DNA of 64,000 nt from positions 62,001-126,000 of the forward strand of contig QZKY01000015.1 of assembly GCA_003605115.1 (NCBI GenBank). The letters run 5' to 3'. The position numbers and the translations under genes were made by a program. The stretch is from Oxalobacter sp. GTDB lineage: Bacteria; Pseudomonadota; Gammaproteobacteria; Burkholderiales; Burkholderiaceae_D. Below, piece after piece: positions 48,496 to 57,753 of the stretch; positions within the stretch are counted from its first letter, which is position 1, and each line of letters begins with the position of its first letter. The notes below the pieces were generated by a model that was not told the DNA's origin, searched no databases, and worked only from the letters and a program-made list of their open reading frames with translations.

Positions 48496-49686
48496 TTACT
48501 TTGTCATGGCCTTAAACGCAATTCGCAAATCGTTCTTGAGATCGTCGACATGTTCAATGCCAACCGATAGACGCAGCAGCGAATCGCCGATGCCCATTTT
48601 TTTGAGTTGCGTGGGCGGAAGCGAGGCATGCGTCATGATGGCCGGAGGTTCAATCAGGCTTTCCACGCCGCCCAGACTTTCGGCCAGCGTGAATACTGCA
48701 CAAGCTTCCAGAAAACGTTTGCTGCCGTTCAGGTCGGTGTCCAGCTCCAGTGCGATCATGCCACCAAAGCCATGCATCTGGCGCTTGGCCAAGGCGTGTT
48801 GCGTATGAGAGGGTAGCCCCGGATAAATCACCCGGCGCACACCAGCTTGCGTTTCCAGCCATTGCGCGAGTTCGAGCGCATTGTCGCAGTGACGTTGCAT
48901 GCGCACATCAAGTGTCTTGAGGCCGCGCAAGGCAAGGAAGCTGTCGAATGGACTGGCAATCGCGCCGACAGCATTTTGCAAGAAACCGAGACGTTCTGCA
49001 TGCGCGGTATTGTGTGGCGCGCCACTGGCGATGGCGACGCCGCCGATGATGTCGGAATGGCCGTTCAGGTATTTTGTTGTTGAATGAATGACGAAATCGA
49101 AACCAAATTCAATCGGGCGGTGTATCCACGGCGAAGCCAAAGTATTGTCAGCGACCGTGATGATGTTGTGACGTCGCGCGATGGTGGCGAGCGCTTGCAG
49201 ATCAACCAGTTGCAGCAGCGGATTGCTCGGTGTTTCTACCAGCAGCATGCACGTGTTCGGTCGGATGGCATTCTCCAGTGCAGCCGGATCGGAGAGATTG
49301 GTGAAAGTAAAATCAAGTCCCGCACTCTTTCTGCGCACACGCTCGAACAAGCGATGTGTGCCGCCGTAGAGATCGTCACAGGCGATGACGTGGTCGCCGG
49401 TGTCCAGCAATTCGAGGGTGGTTGAGATGGCCGCTAATCCGGAAGCGAAGGCAAAGGCTTGACTGCCGCTTTCGAGATCGGCAATGCATCGTTCGAATGC
49501 CCAGCGCGTGGGATTGTGCGAGCGCCCGTAGTCCAGACCCTTGTGTACACCGGGACTTTCGTGGATGTAGGTCGAGTTGGCGTAGATCGGCGTGACGATG
49601 GCGCCCGTGGCCGGGTCTGGCGTTTGTCCGGCGTGAATCACGCGTGTGCCGAAGGCGTGTTGAGATGAAGCCTTAGATGTGTTCAC
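48496..49686 (-). CDS. metB: Cystathionine gamma-synthase/lyase-family PLP enzyme
   Basis: A 396-residue Cys/Met-metabolism PLP enzyme. The active-site lysine is Lys205 in HSTTKYLNGHSD. DYGRSHNPTR (52-61), FASGLAAIST and ETPSNPLLQL are family motifs. Sequence alone does not separate cystathionine gamma-synthase (methionine direction) from gamma-lyase (cysteine direction). It is cotranscribed with cysK behind a tandem SAM-II-like riboswitch, and SAM control favours a methionine-forming role (MetB). The gap to cysK is 89 bases. Confidence 0.85.
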   Translation of the reverse strand: MNTSKASSQHAFGTRVIHAGQTPDPATGAIVTPIYANSTYIHESPGVHKGLDYGRSHNPTRWAFERCIADLESGSQAFAFASGLAAISTTLELLDTGDHVIACDDLYGGTHRLFERVRRKSAGLDFTFTNLSDPAALENAIRPNTCMLLVETPSNPLLQLVDLQALATIARRHNIITVADNTLASPWIHRPIEFGFDFVIHSTTKYLNGHSDIIGGVAIASGAPHNTAHAERLGFLQNAVGAIASPFDSFLALRGLKTLDVRMQRHCDNALELAQWLETQAGVRRVIYPGLPSHTQHALAKRQMHGFGGMIALELDTDLNGSKRFLEACAVFTLAESLGGVESLIEPPAIMTHASLPPTQLKKMGIGDSLLRLSVGIEHVDDLKNDLRIAFKAMTK

Positions 49687-49775
49687 AATAAGCTCCGCAA
49701 AAAATTATGAAACGGGCGAGCCGTTCGCACACAGCAATCGCGTTCAGACGGTGTGCGAACGAATCACCATGTGAC

Positions 49776-50753
49776 TCAAGCAGGCAAGCCTGCGGCATCG
49801 AATATGCCTTCGAACAATATCGAACTGAGATAGCGCTCTCCGGAGTCGGGCAGGATCGCGACGATGGTCTTTCCTGCGTTTTCCGGTTTTTGTGCCAGAC
49901 GTATCGCAACCGCCGCCGCTGCACCGCCCGAAATGCCGGCGAGGATGCCTTCCTCTTTTGTCAGTCGTTGCGCAAATTCGATGGCTTCTTCGTTTGTCAC
50001 CGTTTCCACGCCGTCGAGTAAAGACAAATCCAGCACTTGTGGCACAAAACCGGCACCGATACCTTGAATCTTGTGCGGCCCCGGTTTGAGCGCTTCACCC
50101 GCGCGCGTTTGCGTGAGGATCGGACTCGCTGCCGGTTCAACGGCAATCGCTTTGACGGGATGCTTGCGCGTATGTTTCAGATAACGGGTGGTGCCCGTGA
50201 TTGTGCCGCCGGTGCCGACGCCTGCAACAAAAATATCGATCTTGCCCTTCGTGCCTTCCCAGATTTCGGGCCCCGTGGTGGCTTCGTGAATGGCGGGGTT
50301 GGCTGGATTCTTGAATTGCTGCAGCAGCACGTATTTGTTCGGATCGGAGGCCGCGATTTCTTCAGCCTTTGCAATCGCACCGTTCATGCCGCGCACCCCT
50401 TCCGTCAGCACCAGTTTGGCACCGTAAGCCAGCAAAAGTTTGCGGCGTTCGATACTCATTGTTTCAGGCATTGTGAGTGTAATCGGGATGCCGCGTGCCG
50501 CAGCAACGAATGCCAGCGCGATGCCGGTGTTACCGCTCGTGGGCTCAATCAATTCTTTGCCCGAACCGAGCAAGCCGCGTTGTTCCGCATCCCAGATGAG
50601 GGCTGCACCGATGCGGTCTTTCACGGAATAAGCCGGATTGCGCCCTTCGACTTTGACGAGTACGTTGGCTTTTGCATCACCGATGATGCGGTTCAGTTTG
50701 ATCAAAGGCGTTTTGCCGATGGATCGCGAATTATCTTCATACCAGTGTGACAT
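49776..50753 (-). CDS. cysK: Cysteine synthase (O-acetylserine sulfhydrylase)
   Basis: A 325-residue fold-type II PLP enzyme forming cysteine from O-acetylserine and sulfide. PLP Lys45 is in YSVKDRIGA, the substrate loop PTSGNTG is at 71-77, and the phosphate loop [13 protein letters not shown] is present. It starts at ATG 50753, with AGGAG six bases before. This ribosome-binding site lies in a hairpin downstream of the second SAM-II-like aptamer. It heads the cysK-metB transcript. A cystathionine beta-synthase activity cannot be excluded, but the family is clear. Confidence 0.94.
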   Translation of the reverse strand: MSHWYEDNSRSIGKTPLIKLNRIIGDAKANVLVKVEGRNPAYSVKDRIGAALIWDAEQRGLLGSGKELIEPTSGNTGIALAFVAAARGIPITLTMPETMSIERRKLLLAYGAKLVLTEGVRGMNGAIAKAEEIAASDPNKYVLLQQFKNPANPAIHEATTGPEIWEGTKGKIDIFVAGVGTGGTITGTTRYLKHTRKHPVKAIAVEPAASPILTQTRAGEALKPGPHKIQGIGAGFVPQVLDLSLLDGVETVTNEEAIEFAQRLTKEEGILAGISGGAAAAVAIRLAQKPENAGKTIVAILPDSGERYLSSILFEGIFDAAGLPA

Positions 50754-50754
50754 G

Positions 50755-50807
50755 CTTCTCTCCTGCCCCCGTTGTTATCCGGCGTACACCGGACCTTGGG
50801 GGAGAAG
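50755..50807 (-). promoter_or_regulatory. Hairpin sequestering the cysK ribosome-binding site
   Basis: On the - strand CTTCTC (50807-50802) and CCCC pair with GAGAAG (50760-50755) and GGGG, and TCTCC is complementary to the GGAGA of the ribosome-binding site. An inner TCCGG/CCGGA hairpin closes the loop. It would serve as the translational expression platform of aptamer 2. Confidence 0.6.
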
Positions 50808-50817
50808 GCTGGCGACG

Positions 50818-50871
50818 CTTTAGCGGTATTTTTTTGAGTCGCCCCGCAAGTGGTCAATAAATCGGCGACGT
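50818..50871 (-). promoter_or_regulatory. SAM-II-like riboswitch aptamer 2
   Basis: On the - strand: P1 arms GTCGCC and GGCGAC, then the conserved GATTT, TTGC, an A-rich linker AAAAAAAT and GCTAAAG. Pseudoknot pairing of the loop GAC with the downstream GTC is possible. The 3' flank repeats CGTCGCC, which could compete with the P1 arm in the ligand-free state. It shares nearly all conserved bases with aptamer 1. A SAM-V identity is the main alternative, since both classes share the ligand core. Confidence 0.75.
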
Positions 50872-50900
50872 AAAACAAAACGACAAGACAAAACCACAAA

Positions 50901-50938
50901 ACAAAAAACCCGCTCAGCGCAATCGCTAAAACGGGTTT
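50901..50938 (-). terminator. Intrinsic terminator of the SAM-II-like riboswitch
   Basis: On the - strand, arms AAACCCG and CGGGTTT with an inner AGCG/CGCT hairpin are followed by TTTTTTG. TTTTAGC in its loop is complementary to GCTAAA of aptamer 1, so a free aptamer could disrupt it (antitermination). Confidence 0.8.
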
Positions 50939-50942
50939 CCCT

Positions 50943-50993
50943 CACTTTAGCTGAATTTATTAAGCGCCCGCAAGCTGAAACAAATCGGCGCTG
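50943..50993 (-). promoter_or_regulatory. SAM-II-like riboswitch aptamer 1
   Basis: On the - strand: P1 arms AGCGCC and GGCGCT, conserved GATTT after the 5' arm, TTGC before the 3' arm, ATAAAT in the linker and AGCTAAAG in the pseudoknot strand. From memory, these match the SAM-II (metA/metX) aptamer position by position, including the Sargasso Sea construct of known structure. It begins about where transcription should start and runs into the terminator at 50938. Confidence 0.82.
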
Positions 50994-51000
50994 TTAGTGA

Positions 51001-51029
51001 ACTCTAAAGCAGTTTTCCTGACCTGTCAA
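51001..51029 (-). promoter_or_regulatory. Sigma-70 promoter of the cysK-metB riboswitch leader
   Basis: On the - strand, -35 TTGACA (51029-51024), a 17-base spacer and -10 TAGAGT (51006-51001) are near consensus. The start site would be about 50994, the first base of aptamer 1. Confidence 0.8.
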
Positions 51030-51036
51030 ACGACCC

Positions 51037-51056
51037 CTGTTATCTGAAAATAACAG
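51037..51056. promoter_or_regulatory. Inverted repeat upstream of the cysK promoter
   Basis: Arms CTGTTAT and ATAACAG with a six-base spacer lie eight bases upstream of the -35 box. It could be an activator or repressor site for the divergent promoters; no matching regulator is encoded nearby. Confidence 0.4.
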
Positions 51057-51126
51057 CGTTTGAAAAGCCGTGTATAAGGTAGGGTTATTGGCGCCGAAAG
51101 CCTACAGATTGCATGGTTCCCGTCGC

Positions 51127-51154
51127 TTGAAAATATTATATAAAAACGTATAAT
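51127..51154 (+). promoter_or_regulatory. Sigma-70 promoter for the flavoprotein pair
   Basis: -35 TTGAAA (51127-51132), a 16-base spacer and a perfect -10 TATAAT (51149-51154) give a start about 51161, roughly 50 bases before the first flavoprotein gene. Confidence 0.65.
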
Positions 51155-51209
51155 GAAAGCGATTGAAGACGAAGCAGGCACATGAACCATCGCTTAACAG
51201 GAGCGCTCC

Positions 51210-52625
51210 ATGAAAATCGACAGGACCGTTGACGTAGCTATCATCGGCGCGGGCACGGCAGGTTTGTATGCCTTGCGCGAAGTGCGACGCGCAAGAAAAT
51301 CCTTTGTCTTGATTGATCACGGTCCTTTGGGCACAACCTGCGCGCGAGTCGGGTGTATGCCCTCCAAGGTTGCGTTGCACGAAGGTCACATGTGGTCATC
51401 GCGTTTTGATCTCTCTCATATTGGTGTTAGAGGCATTGATGCGATGACCATTGACACCCAACAGGCCTGGGCAGCCATGCGCGTGAAGCGAGACGGTTTT
51501 GCAGGTCACACGGCAGAGCGGGCGATACATGCCGCAGGCGATGCTCTCATTGAGGGACGTGCGCGTTTTCTGGAACCAACCGTCCTGGAAGTGGATAGTC
51601 CGAAAGGGCGCATCATCATCAAGGCAAATGCCGTCGTGATCGCGACAGGATCAAAGCCCGTTATGCCGCGCTGGCTGGACGCAGTGAGGGATCGTGTCGT
51701 GACAACAGATGAACTGTTTGAAATGCCGGATCTTCCACAGTCCATGGGCATTATTGGCTTGGGTGCCATTGGTGTTGAAATGGGGCTGGCGCTGTCGCGT
51801 CTGGGGGTGGAAGTGATTGGTGCGGGTATCGGGCAATCCATCGCCGCCATTAGCGATCCAGCTATTAACGAACGTGCGATTGCGCGATTCGGCAAGGAGA
51901 TGACGATGTGGCTGGGCGCGCCAGTCAGTGTGGAAAAAACGTCGGATGGTGTACTGATGCGATCGGGGGAAAAACAGGAAAAAGTGGAGCGCCTGCTGAT
52001 ATCGATTGGTCGCACGCCGAACGTCGCGAGCCTGAATCTGGTCAGCGCCGGATTTCCGCTGGATGCAAACGGCTCGCCGATTTTCGATAAGGCGACTATG
52101 CAGATTGGTGATTTGCCGGTGTTTGTCGCAGGCGATGCCAATGGTGATCGGCTCTTGATGCACGAAGCGGCAGATGAAGGCGTGATTGCCGGAGTCAATG
52201 CGGCGCGCGGTGAATCGTTGCGCTTCCAGCGTAAGATACCCTTCGGGATTGTGTTTTCCGACCCGGATGTGGCGAACATTGGTGCGCGCTTCGATGAGCT
52301 GAATTCAGAGGATATTGTGGTGGGAAGTGTTGAAGGTGAGGCCAATGCGCGTTCACGGGTCATTGACGAGACCGAAAGTCTGATACGGATTTATGCCGAC
52401 GCGAAATCCGGGCGGTTACTTGGCGCATCGATGATCGTGCCGCGCGGCGAACACATCGCGCACTTGCTGGCCTGGAGCATCCAGCGCGGCGAAACGGCAG
52501 AGAGCTTGATGCAAATGCCGTTCTATCATCCGGTCGTGGAAGAAATGTTACCGCTGGCACTGCAAGACATCGTGCGCAAGGTGCCACGCGCAGGTGGCGT
52601 TCCGGCGGGATTTATTCTTGAATGA
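51210..52625 (+). CDS. FAD-dependent pyridine nucleotide-disulfide oxidoreductase (lipoamide dehydrogenase-like)
   Basis: A 471-residue two-dinucleotide-binding flavoprotein. FAD motif VAIIGAGTAGLYAL is at residues 9-22. The redox disulfide is in TTCARVGCMPSK (CxxxxC, about 43-54), and the NAD(P) motif is GIIGLGAIGVEMGLAL. The C-terminal dimer domain has the base region YHPVVEEMLPLAL with His and Glu. It resembles Lpd/mercuric reductase homologues, but a true PDH-linked lpd exists at the end of the window. The role is therefore another disulfide or quinone/metal reductase. Strong promoter and AGGAG sites precede it, and its neighbour is a second family member of equal length. Confidence 0.85.
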   Translation: MKIDRTVDVAIIGAGTAGLYALREVRRARKSFVLIDHGPLGTTCARVGCMPSKVALHEGHMWSSRFDLSHIGVRGIDAMTIDTQQAWAAMRVKRDGFAGHTAERAIHAAGDALIEGRARFLEPTVLEVDSPKGRIIIKANAVVIATGSKPVMPRWLDAVRDRVVTTDELFEMPDLPQSMGIIGLGAIGVEMGLALSRLGVEVIGAGIGQSIAAISDPAINERAIARFGKEMTMWLGAPVSVEKTSDGVLMRSGEKQEKVERLLISIGRTPNVASLNLVSAGFPLDANGSPIFDKATMQIGDLPVFVAGDANGDRLLMHEAADEGVIAGVNAARGESLRFQRKIPFGIVFSDPDVANIGARFDELNSEDIVVGSVEGEANARSRVIDETESLIRIYADAKSGRLLGASMIVPRGEHIAHLLAWSIQRGETAESLMQMPFYHPVVEEMLPLALQDIVRKVPRAGGVPAGFILE

Positions 52626-52666
52626 TCGTCGCTTGAAAATTGCGGCACTGAAAGAAGGGAAACGGC

Positions 52667-54082
52667 ATGAAATACGACTACGACATCATCGTCATTGGCA
52701 TGGGGCCCGCTGGCATGGCTGTTGCTGCTATGGGCGCGGAGATGGGATTGAAAGTATGTGCGATTGAAAAGCAACGCATCGGTGGTGAGTGCCTGAATGT
52801 CGGTTGCATCCCCAGCAAGGCATTGTTGCGCATTGCCAAAACGCGACACAACGTGGAAAAGCTTGCTGAAATGGAGCTGCGCGAATTGCCTAGCCCGGGC
52901 ATTAAAGATCCATTCGGCAAGATAGCGCGTGATCTGCACTACATCAACGAAAGCAAAACCATCGGGATGTTCAAGAAAGTGGATTTGCGTCTAGCGCAAG
53001 GTGCTGCATCCTTTGTCGATTCGCATACGGTAGATGTCGGCGGCGAAAAAATTTCCGCACAGCGTATTTTCATTGCGACCGGAACCCGCCCGCGCATTCC
53101 GGCGATTCCCGGCATCGACGCTGTCGAGGTGTTGACCAACGAAAACGTTTTTAATCAGGAGACTGTGCCCAAGTCCATGGTTATCATCGGGGGTGGCGCG
53201 ATTGGATGTGAGATGGCGCAGGCGTTTTCGCGTCTGGGGTGTCAATCTAGCATTGTGAATGCCGCGCCGCATCTGGTTCCTCTTGGCGATCCCGATGCCA
53301 GCGCGATCCTGGAAGAAACCTTTGCCGTAGAAGGCATACAGGTTTACAACCAGCGTAATATCACAAGGATCGAAAAAACTGCGGAAGGCGTCGTGGTGCA
53401 TACGGATGCGGGCGAGCAAATTGTGGGCGAACGTTTGCTGGTCGCGGCGGGTCGACACATTGAACTCTCTGGATTGAATCTTGAAAAAGCCGGCGTGAAA
53501 GCCACGCCGCAAGGCGCGATCCACGTGGACAAGTATCTGCGCACCAGCCAGAAACATATTTATGCTGTCGGCGACTGCAATGGCCATTTTTTGTTTTCGC
53601 ACGCGGCCATGCATCAGGGAATGATCGCCATCATGAACAGCATCTTGCCCTCCTGGATGAAGCGCAATTTCAAGAATTTTGTTGTGCCTTGGGCTGTCTT
53701 TACCGAACCGCAGATCAGCTACGTGGGTATGCGCGAGGCAGATCTGATGGCGAAAAACATCGCGTATGAGACCACGCAAGTCAATTTTGGCGATTATGGT
53801 GCTGCTATCGCGGAAAATGTTCCCACGGGATTTGTGAAGGTGTTTTCCAGCGCTGCCGGGAAAATTTATGGCGTGAGCATTGTCGGCGAAGGCTCAGGCG
53901 AAATGATCAATGAATGGGCGCTGGCCATTCAAAAGAAAGTGCGCTTGCACGATATCATGCTGTTGCAGCATGCCTTCCCCACCATGGGCTTTCTGTCCAA
54001 GCGGGTGACGGAAGTGTGGATGATGAAAAAAATGGGTTCCGCAACGCTGCAAAAGATTTGCCAGTGGCTGTTCCGGCGATAG
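52667..54082 (+). CDS. Second FAD-dependent disulfide oxidoreductase (Lpd-like)
   Basis: A 471-residue flavoprotein of the same superfamily. FAD motif IIVIGMGPAGMAVAAMG (6-22), disulfide GGECLNVGCIPSKALLR, NAD(P) motif MVIIGGGAIGCEMAQAF and GDCNGHFLFSHAA are present. The usual His-Pro-Thr-x-x-Glu base pair is altered to HAFPTMG, lacking the Glu. The C-terminal tail after MGFLSKRV is basic and amphipathic, suggesting membrane contact. This differs from canonical lipoamide dehydrogenase and from SthA, which lacks the disulfide. It starts 41 bases after the first flavoprotein, so both are likely in one operon. Substrate unknown. Confidence 0.84.
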   Translation: MKYDYDIIVIGMGPAGMAVAAMGAEMGLKVCAIEKQRIGGECLNVGCIPSKALLRIAKTRHNVEKLAEMELRELPSPGIKDPFGKIARDLHYINESKTIGMFKKVDLRLAQGAASFVDSHTVDVGGEKISAQRIFIATGTRPRIPAIPGIDAVEVLTNENVFNQETVPKSMVIIGGGAIGCEMAQAFSRLGCQSSIVNAAPHLVPLGDPDASAILEETFAVEGIQVYNQRNITRIEKTAEGVVVHTDAGEQIVGERLLVAAGRHIELSGLNLEKAGVKATPQGAIHVDKYLRTSQKHIYAVGDCNGHFLFSHAAMHQGMIAIMNSILPSWMKRNFKNFVVPWAVFTEPQISYVGMREADLMAKNIAYETTQVNFGDYGAAIAENVPTGFVKVFSSAAGKIYGVSIVGEGSGEMINEWALAIQKKVRLHDIMLLQHAFPTMGFLSKRVTEVWMMKKMGSATLQKICQWLFRR

Positions 54083-54141
54083 AATAGCAAGGCATACTAA
54101 GAGGCGATTTTCGGCAGCAGAAGTTCATACGAGGAGGCAAC

Positions 54142-55176
54142 ATGCAGATCGGGATGATAGGCATTGGGCGCATGGGGGGCGATATGGTGCGCCGCCTGAT
54201 GCAGCGAGGTCACGACTGTGTGGTGGCGGATCGGGACGCAATGGCATTGGCGGCATTGGCATCTGAAGGCGCAATGACTGCTGACAGCTTGCAGGATTTT
54301 GTGGCGAAGCTTGCCGTGCCGCGCGTGATCTGGATGATGCTCCCAGTTGCAGTTGTCGATGGTGTAATCGCAGAATTGAAGTCGCTGCTGTCTTCAGGCG
54401 ATGTGTTGATCGATGGTGGTAATTCCCACTATCACGACGCCATTCGTCGCAGTGCTACCTTAAGCGCGCAAGGCGTCCATTACCTTGATGTGGGTACGAG
54501 TGGCGGTGTTTGGGGGCGGGAGCGCGGTTACTGCATGATGATTGGCGGCGATGCCCCTGCGGTCGCGCGACTGAATCCCATTTTTGCGGCGCTGGCACCG
54601 GGCAAAGAAGCCGCGCACGAAACAGCGGGGCGCGCGTCGGACACGATGGCGGCATCAACAGCAGAGCAGGGTTATTTGCATTGTGGTTCAAGCGGTGCGG
54701 GGCATTTCGTGAAGATGGTGCATAACGGCATTGAATACGGTTTGATGGCGGCGTATGCGGAAGGGTTCAATCTGCTGCATCGTGCCAACGTGGGAGTGCA
54801 GGGGCGCGCAACGGACGCCGAAACCACGCCCTTGCGTCACCCGGAGCATTTTCAATACGATTTCAATCTGGCAGACATTGCCGAGCTGTGGCGACGCGGC
54901 AGCGTGGTCACGTCGTGGTTGCTGGACTTGAGTGCGCAGGCGCTCGCGCAAAACCATTTGCTGGATCGCTTTGCCGGACACGTCTCGGATTCCGGCGAAG
55001 GCCGCTGGACTGTACAGGCGGCGGTGGATGCCGGTGTGCCGACGCCGGTGCTCAGCGCAGCACTGTATCAACGCTTCAGTTCGCGGGATGAAGATGCCTT
55101 CGCCAATCGGCTCTTGTCGGCCATGCGCTATCAATTTGGCGGGCATGAAGAAAAACTTGCTGAAGGGGAGAAGTGA
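54142..55176 (+). CDS. gnd: 6-phosphogluconate dehydrogenase, decarboxylating (short type)
   Basis: This enzyme oxidises 6-phosphogluconate to ribulose-5-phosphate and CO2. The 344-residue size is that of the short, often NAD-preferring type found in methylotrophs and some other bacteria. The cofactor motif [20 protein letters not shown] is at 4-23, with [30 protein letters not shown] and the catalytic Lys/His in [22 protein letters not shown] ribosome-binding site precedes it. It overlaps the zwf translation start region, forming gnd-zwf-pgl. Confidence 0.94.
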   Translation: MQIGMIGIGRMGGDMVRRLMQRGHDCVVADRDAMALAALASEGAMTADSLQDFVAKLAVPRVIWMMLPVAVVDGVIAELKSLLSSGDVLIDGGNSHYHDAIRRSATLSAQGVHYLDVGTSGGVWGRERGYCMMIGGDAPAVARLNPIFAALAPGKEAAHETAGRASDTMAASTAEQGYLHCGSSGAGHFVKMVHNGIEYGLMAAYAEGFNLLHRANVGVQGRATDAETTPLRHPEHFQYDFNLADIAELWRRGSVVTSWLLDLSAQALAQNHLLDRFAGHVSDSGEGRWTVQAAVDAGVPTPVLSAALYQRFSSRDEDAFANRLLSAMRYQFGGHEEKLAEGEK

Positions 55177-55178
55177 CC

Positions 55179-56705
55179 ATGCCGGGTGCTGCGCCACTTG
55201 ATCCGACCGTGCTGATCATCATTGGTGCCAATGGCGATCTGGCCTGGCGCAAATTGCTTCCCGCGTTGTACAACCTGCATCTGGATCGCCACCTCCCGGA
55301 AAAATTCGCCATCATCGGCGTAGATCGTCGCGAGCAGGATCGTGCTACATTTTGTGAACGGATTCGTGATGGTGTCAATCGTTTTTCGCGCCGCGCGGTG
55401 ACGGACGAAACCCTCTGGCAGAGGTTTGGCGACAAGGCAGAATACTTGCGCGAAGATCTTGCGGATAATACTTCTGGCGCAGCGTTGATTGCGCGCTTAA
55501 ATGAAATTGATGCGCAATGGGGCGCACGTGCCAACCGGATTTATTATTTTGCGATTCCCCCGACACTGATGCGCCTTGCCGCAAGCATGCTGCAGCGTCT
55601 CGGCATTTGCATGGATTGTTCGCATGATCGCGTCGTACTGGAAAAACCCTTTGGCCATGATTTGGCTTCGGCGCACGATTTGAACGCGTATCTGCTGGAA
55701 ATTTTTGCAGAACGCCAGTTGTATCGCATCGATCATTATCTCGGCAAACAGACGGTGCAAAATATCCTGGCTTTCCGTTTTGCGAATTCCCTGTTCGAAC
55801 CGATCTGGAACCGACGTTACATCGATCACGTGCAAATCACGGTGGCCGAAACCGTGGGTGTGGAAGCGCGCGGTGAATACTACGAAAAAGCCGGTGCATT
55901 ACGCGACATGGTGCAAAATCACTTGCTGCAAGTGCTGTGTCTGGTGGCGATGGAGCCGCCGATCAGCTTTGAAGCAGATGAAATCCGGAATAAAAAAGTG
56001 GATGTGCTGCACGCCATTCGTCCGATTCAGGGAGATGACATCCATCGTGTCGCCGTGCGTGGCCAATATCGCCAGGGCAGCATAGCTGGTCAAACAGTAT
56101 CCGGGTATCGGGAAGAGGCGCAGGTGTCGCCGGCATCCACGACGACGACCTTTGCCGCCTTCAAACTGCACATCGATAACTGGCGCTGGCAGGGCGTGCC
56201 GTTTTATCTTCGCACGGGCAAACGCATGGCGGCGAAGGTTTCTGAAATTGCCATCGTCTTTCGTTCGCCGCCACATCAATTTTTCCCCTCCGCTGCAGTG
56301 GAAAGTTGGCAGCCGAACCGCATCACGATTCGCATCCAGCCTGATGAAGGCATTGCCACGCGCATTCAGGTGAAGCAGCCGGGCAATCGCCTGTTATTAG
56401 GTGCTGCGGAAATGCAGTTCTTGTACAAGGATGCTTTCACGACGCCAGCACCTGAAGCGTACGAAACGCTGTTGCTGGATGCGACGCGCGGCGATGCCAC
56501 GCTATTCATGCGCGCGGATCAGGTGGAGTCGGCGTGGAAAGTAGTTATGCCCATTCTCGATGCATGGGACGCCATACCGCCGACGGATTTTCCGAATTAC
56601 GACGCCGGGAGTTGGGGGCCGGATGCGGCGAACCTGATGTTGGCGCGTGAAGGACATGCATGGTTGCCGCCTTCCGTCACACCCCAGGCGCAGGAGGGCG
56701 CATGA
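55179..56705 (+). CDS. zwf: Glucose-6-phosphate 1-dehydrogenase
   Basis: The entry enzyme of the oxidative pentose-phosphate and Entner-Doudoroff routes, about 508 residues. Cofactor motif [18 protein letters not shown] is near residue 12. [15 protein letters not shown], the catalytic His region [16 protein letters not shown] and [10 protein letters not shown] are diagnostic. ATG 55179 is preferred because AAGGGGAG stands at correct spacing; GTG 55173 is too close to it. GANGDLAW replaces the common GA(S/T)GDLA. It overlaps pgl by four bases. Confidence 0.95.
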   Translation: MPGAAPLDPTVLIIIGANGDLAWRKLLPALYNLHLDRHLPEKFAIIGVDRREQDRATFCERIRDGVNRFSRRAVTDETLWQRFGDKAEYLREDLADNTSGAALIARLNEIDAQWGARANRIYYFAIPPTLMRLAASMLQRLGICMDCSHDRVVLEKPFGHDLASAHDLNAYLLEIFAERQLYRIDHYLGKQTVQNILAFRFANSLFEPIWNRRYIDHVQITVAETVGVEARGEYYEKAGALRDMVQNHLLQVLCLVAMEPPISFEADEIRNKKVDVLHAIRPIQGDDIHRVAVRGQYRQGSIAGQTVSGYREEAQVSPASTTTTFAAFKLHIDNWRWQGVPFYLRTGKRMAAKVSEIAIVFRSPPHQFFPSAAVESWQPNRITIRIQPDEGIATRIQVKQPGNRLLLGAAEMQFLYKDAFTTPAPEAYETLLLDATRGDATLFMRADQVESAWKVVMPILDAWDAIPPTDFPNYDAGSWGPDAANLMLAREGHAWLPPSVTPQAQEGA

Positions 56706-57424
56706 TACAGATTCTGGACGATGCAAGCGCGCTGGCCAATGCGGCGGCAAAATTGTTTGCGGATGAAGCGCGCAAAGCCGTTGCCTTGCGTGGGCGGTTT
56801 CTGGTGTTGCTGGCAGGGGGGGAAACACCACGCCATACCTATGAACTTCTCGGCCGCCAACCCTATCGTTCGAGCGTGCCGTGGAGTGCGGTGCATTTTT
56901 TTTGGGGGGATGATCGTTGCGTGCCGTTGCGCGATGCGAGGAGTAATTTCACCATGGCGCGTCATGCGATACTGGATCATTTGCCCATTCAGCGAGAGCA
57001 ACTTCACCCCATCTACTGCATTGGCGCTACACCGCAAAAAGCGGCGGCAGAATACGAATTGGGGCTGAAAGGGTTTTTTGCGGGTGCACAGCCTGTCTTT
57101 GATTTGGCATTGCTGGGCTTGGGTGAAGACGGTCACACGGCCTCCTTGCTGCCGGGATCGTCCTCACTCCAGGAGGCGAAGCGTTGGACAGCCGTGAGCA
57201 AGCGCCCGGAAGAAAAATTCAGTCGCGTGACCTTGACGGTGCCTGTTTTGAATCAGGCGCGCCGCATCGTTTTTCTGGTGAGCGGTGAAAACAAGGCATC
57301 CGTCCTGCAACACATCCTGCAAGATACCGGGTCGCCAACACCTTATCCTGCACAGTTAATTCGACCAAAAAATGGCCAGGTGGACTGGTTGGTGGATCGC
57401 GCAGCAAGTCGTTTTCTCACCTGA
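56702..57424 (+). CDS. pgl: 6-phosphogluconolactonase
   Basis: This enzyme hydrolyses 6-phosphogluconolactone between Zwf and Gnd. The 240-residue DevB/Pgl-type protein has [15 protein letters not shown], the W-rich [12 protein letters not shown] and the signature [19 protein letters not shown] 56702 overlaps the zwf stop (ATGA); the longer frame upstream lies inside zwf. It ends the gnd-zwf-pgl group, and a 329-base spacer follows. Confidence 0.95.
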   Translation: MIQILDDASALANAAAKLFADEARKAVALRGRFLVLLAGGETPRHTYELLGRQPYRSSVPWSAVHFFWGDDRCVPLRDARSNFTMARHAILDHLPIQREQLHPIYCIGATPQKAAAEYELGLKGFFAGAQPVFDLALLGLGEDGHTASLLPGSSSLQEAKRWTAVSKRPEEKFSRVTLTVPVLNQARRIVFLVSGENKASVLQHILQDTGSPTPYPAQLIRPKNGQVDWLVDRAASRFLT

Positions 57425-57753
57425 TTTTTCTTTCCTTGAGCAGTCTGCACTGCTGTTGCGCGTGCGCGAGGGTCTTCACCTGACCCCGTTATGCCCTCCC
57501 GTTTTTTGGAAAAGGACGGCTTGTTGCGTCGCTGTAAAAGTGGTTCTTTCGTCAACCATTCGCACACTCACCACCACATGAATACGCCGCCGCCGCTTGC
57601 CTCAAATCATAAAACTGAAAAAATGTGCCCAAATAAGACGAAATTGATCAATCTGAAGTGAAGTTTTGTTTATTCTTTCCGTAGAATAACCATTCGCATT
57701 TCACCAACACCCTGCTTTCGATTTGCCCCAGTATCCTTAACTTAAAGTCCCGC
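57425..57753 (+). other. Intergenic region between pgl and the diguanylate cyclase
   Basis: A 329-base spacer. I see no confident terminator and no small ORF with a good start. The second half is AT-rich and probably holds the promoter of the downstream gene. ATTGATCAAT (57643-57652) is a 10-base palindrome. No canonical -35/-10 pair is clear. Confidence 0.45.
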
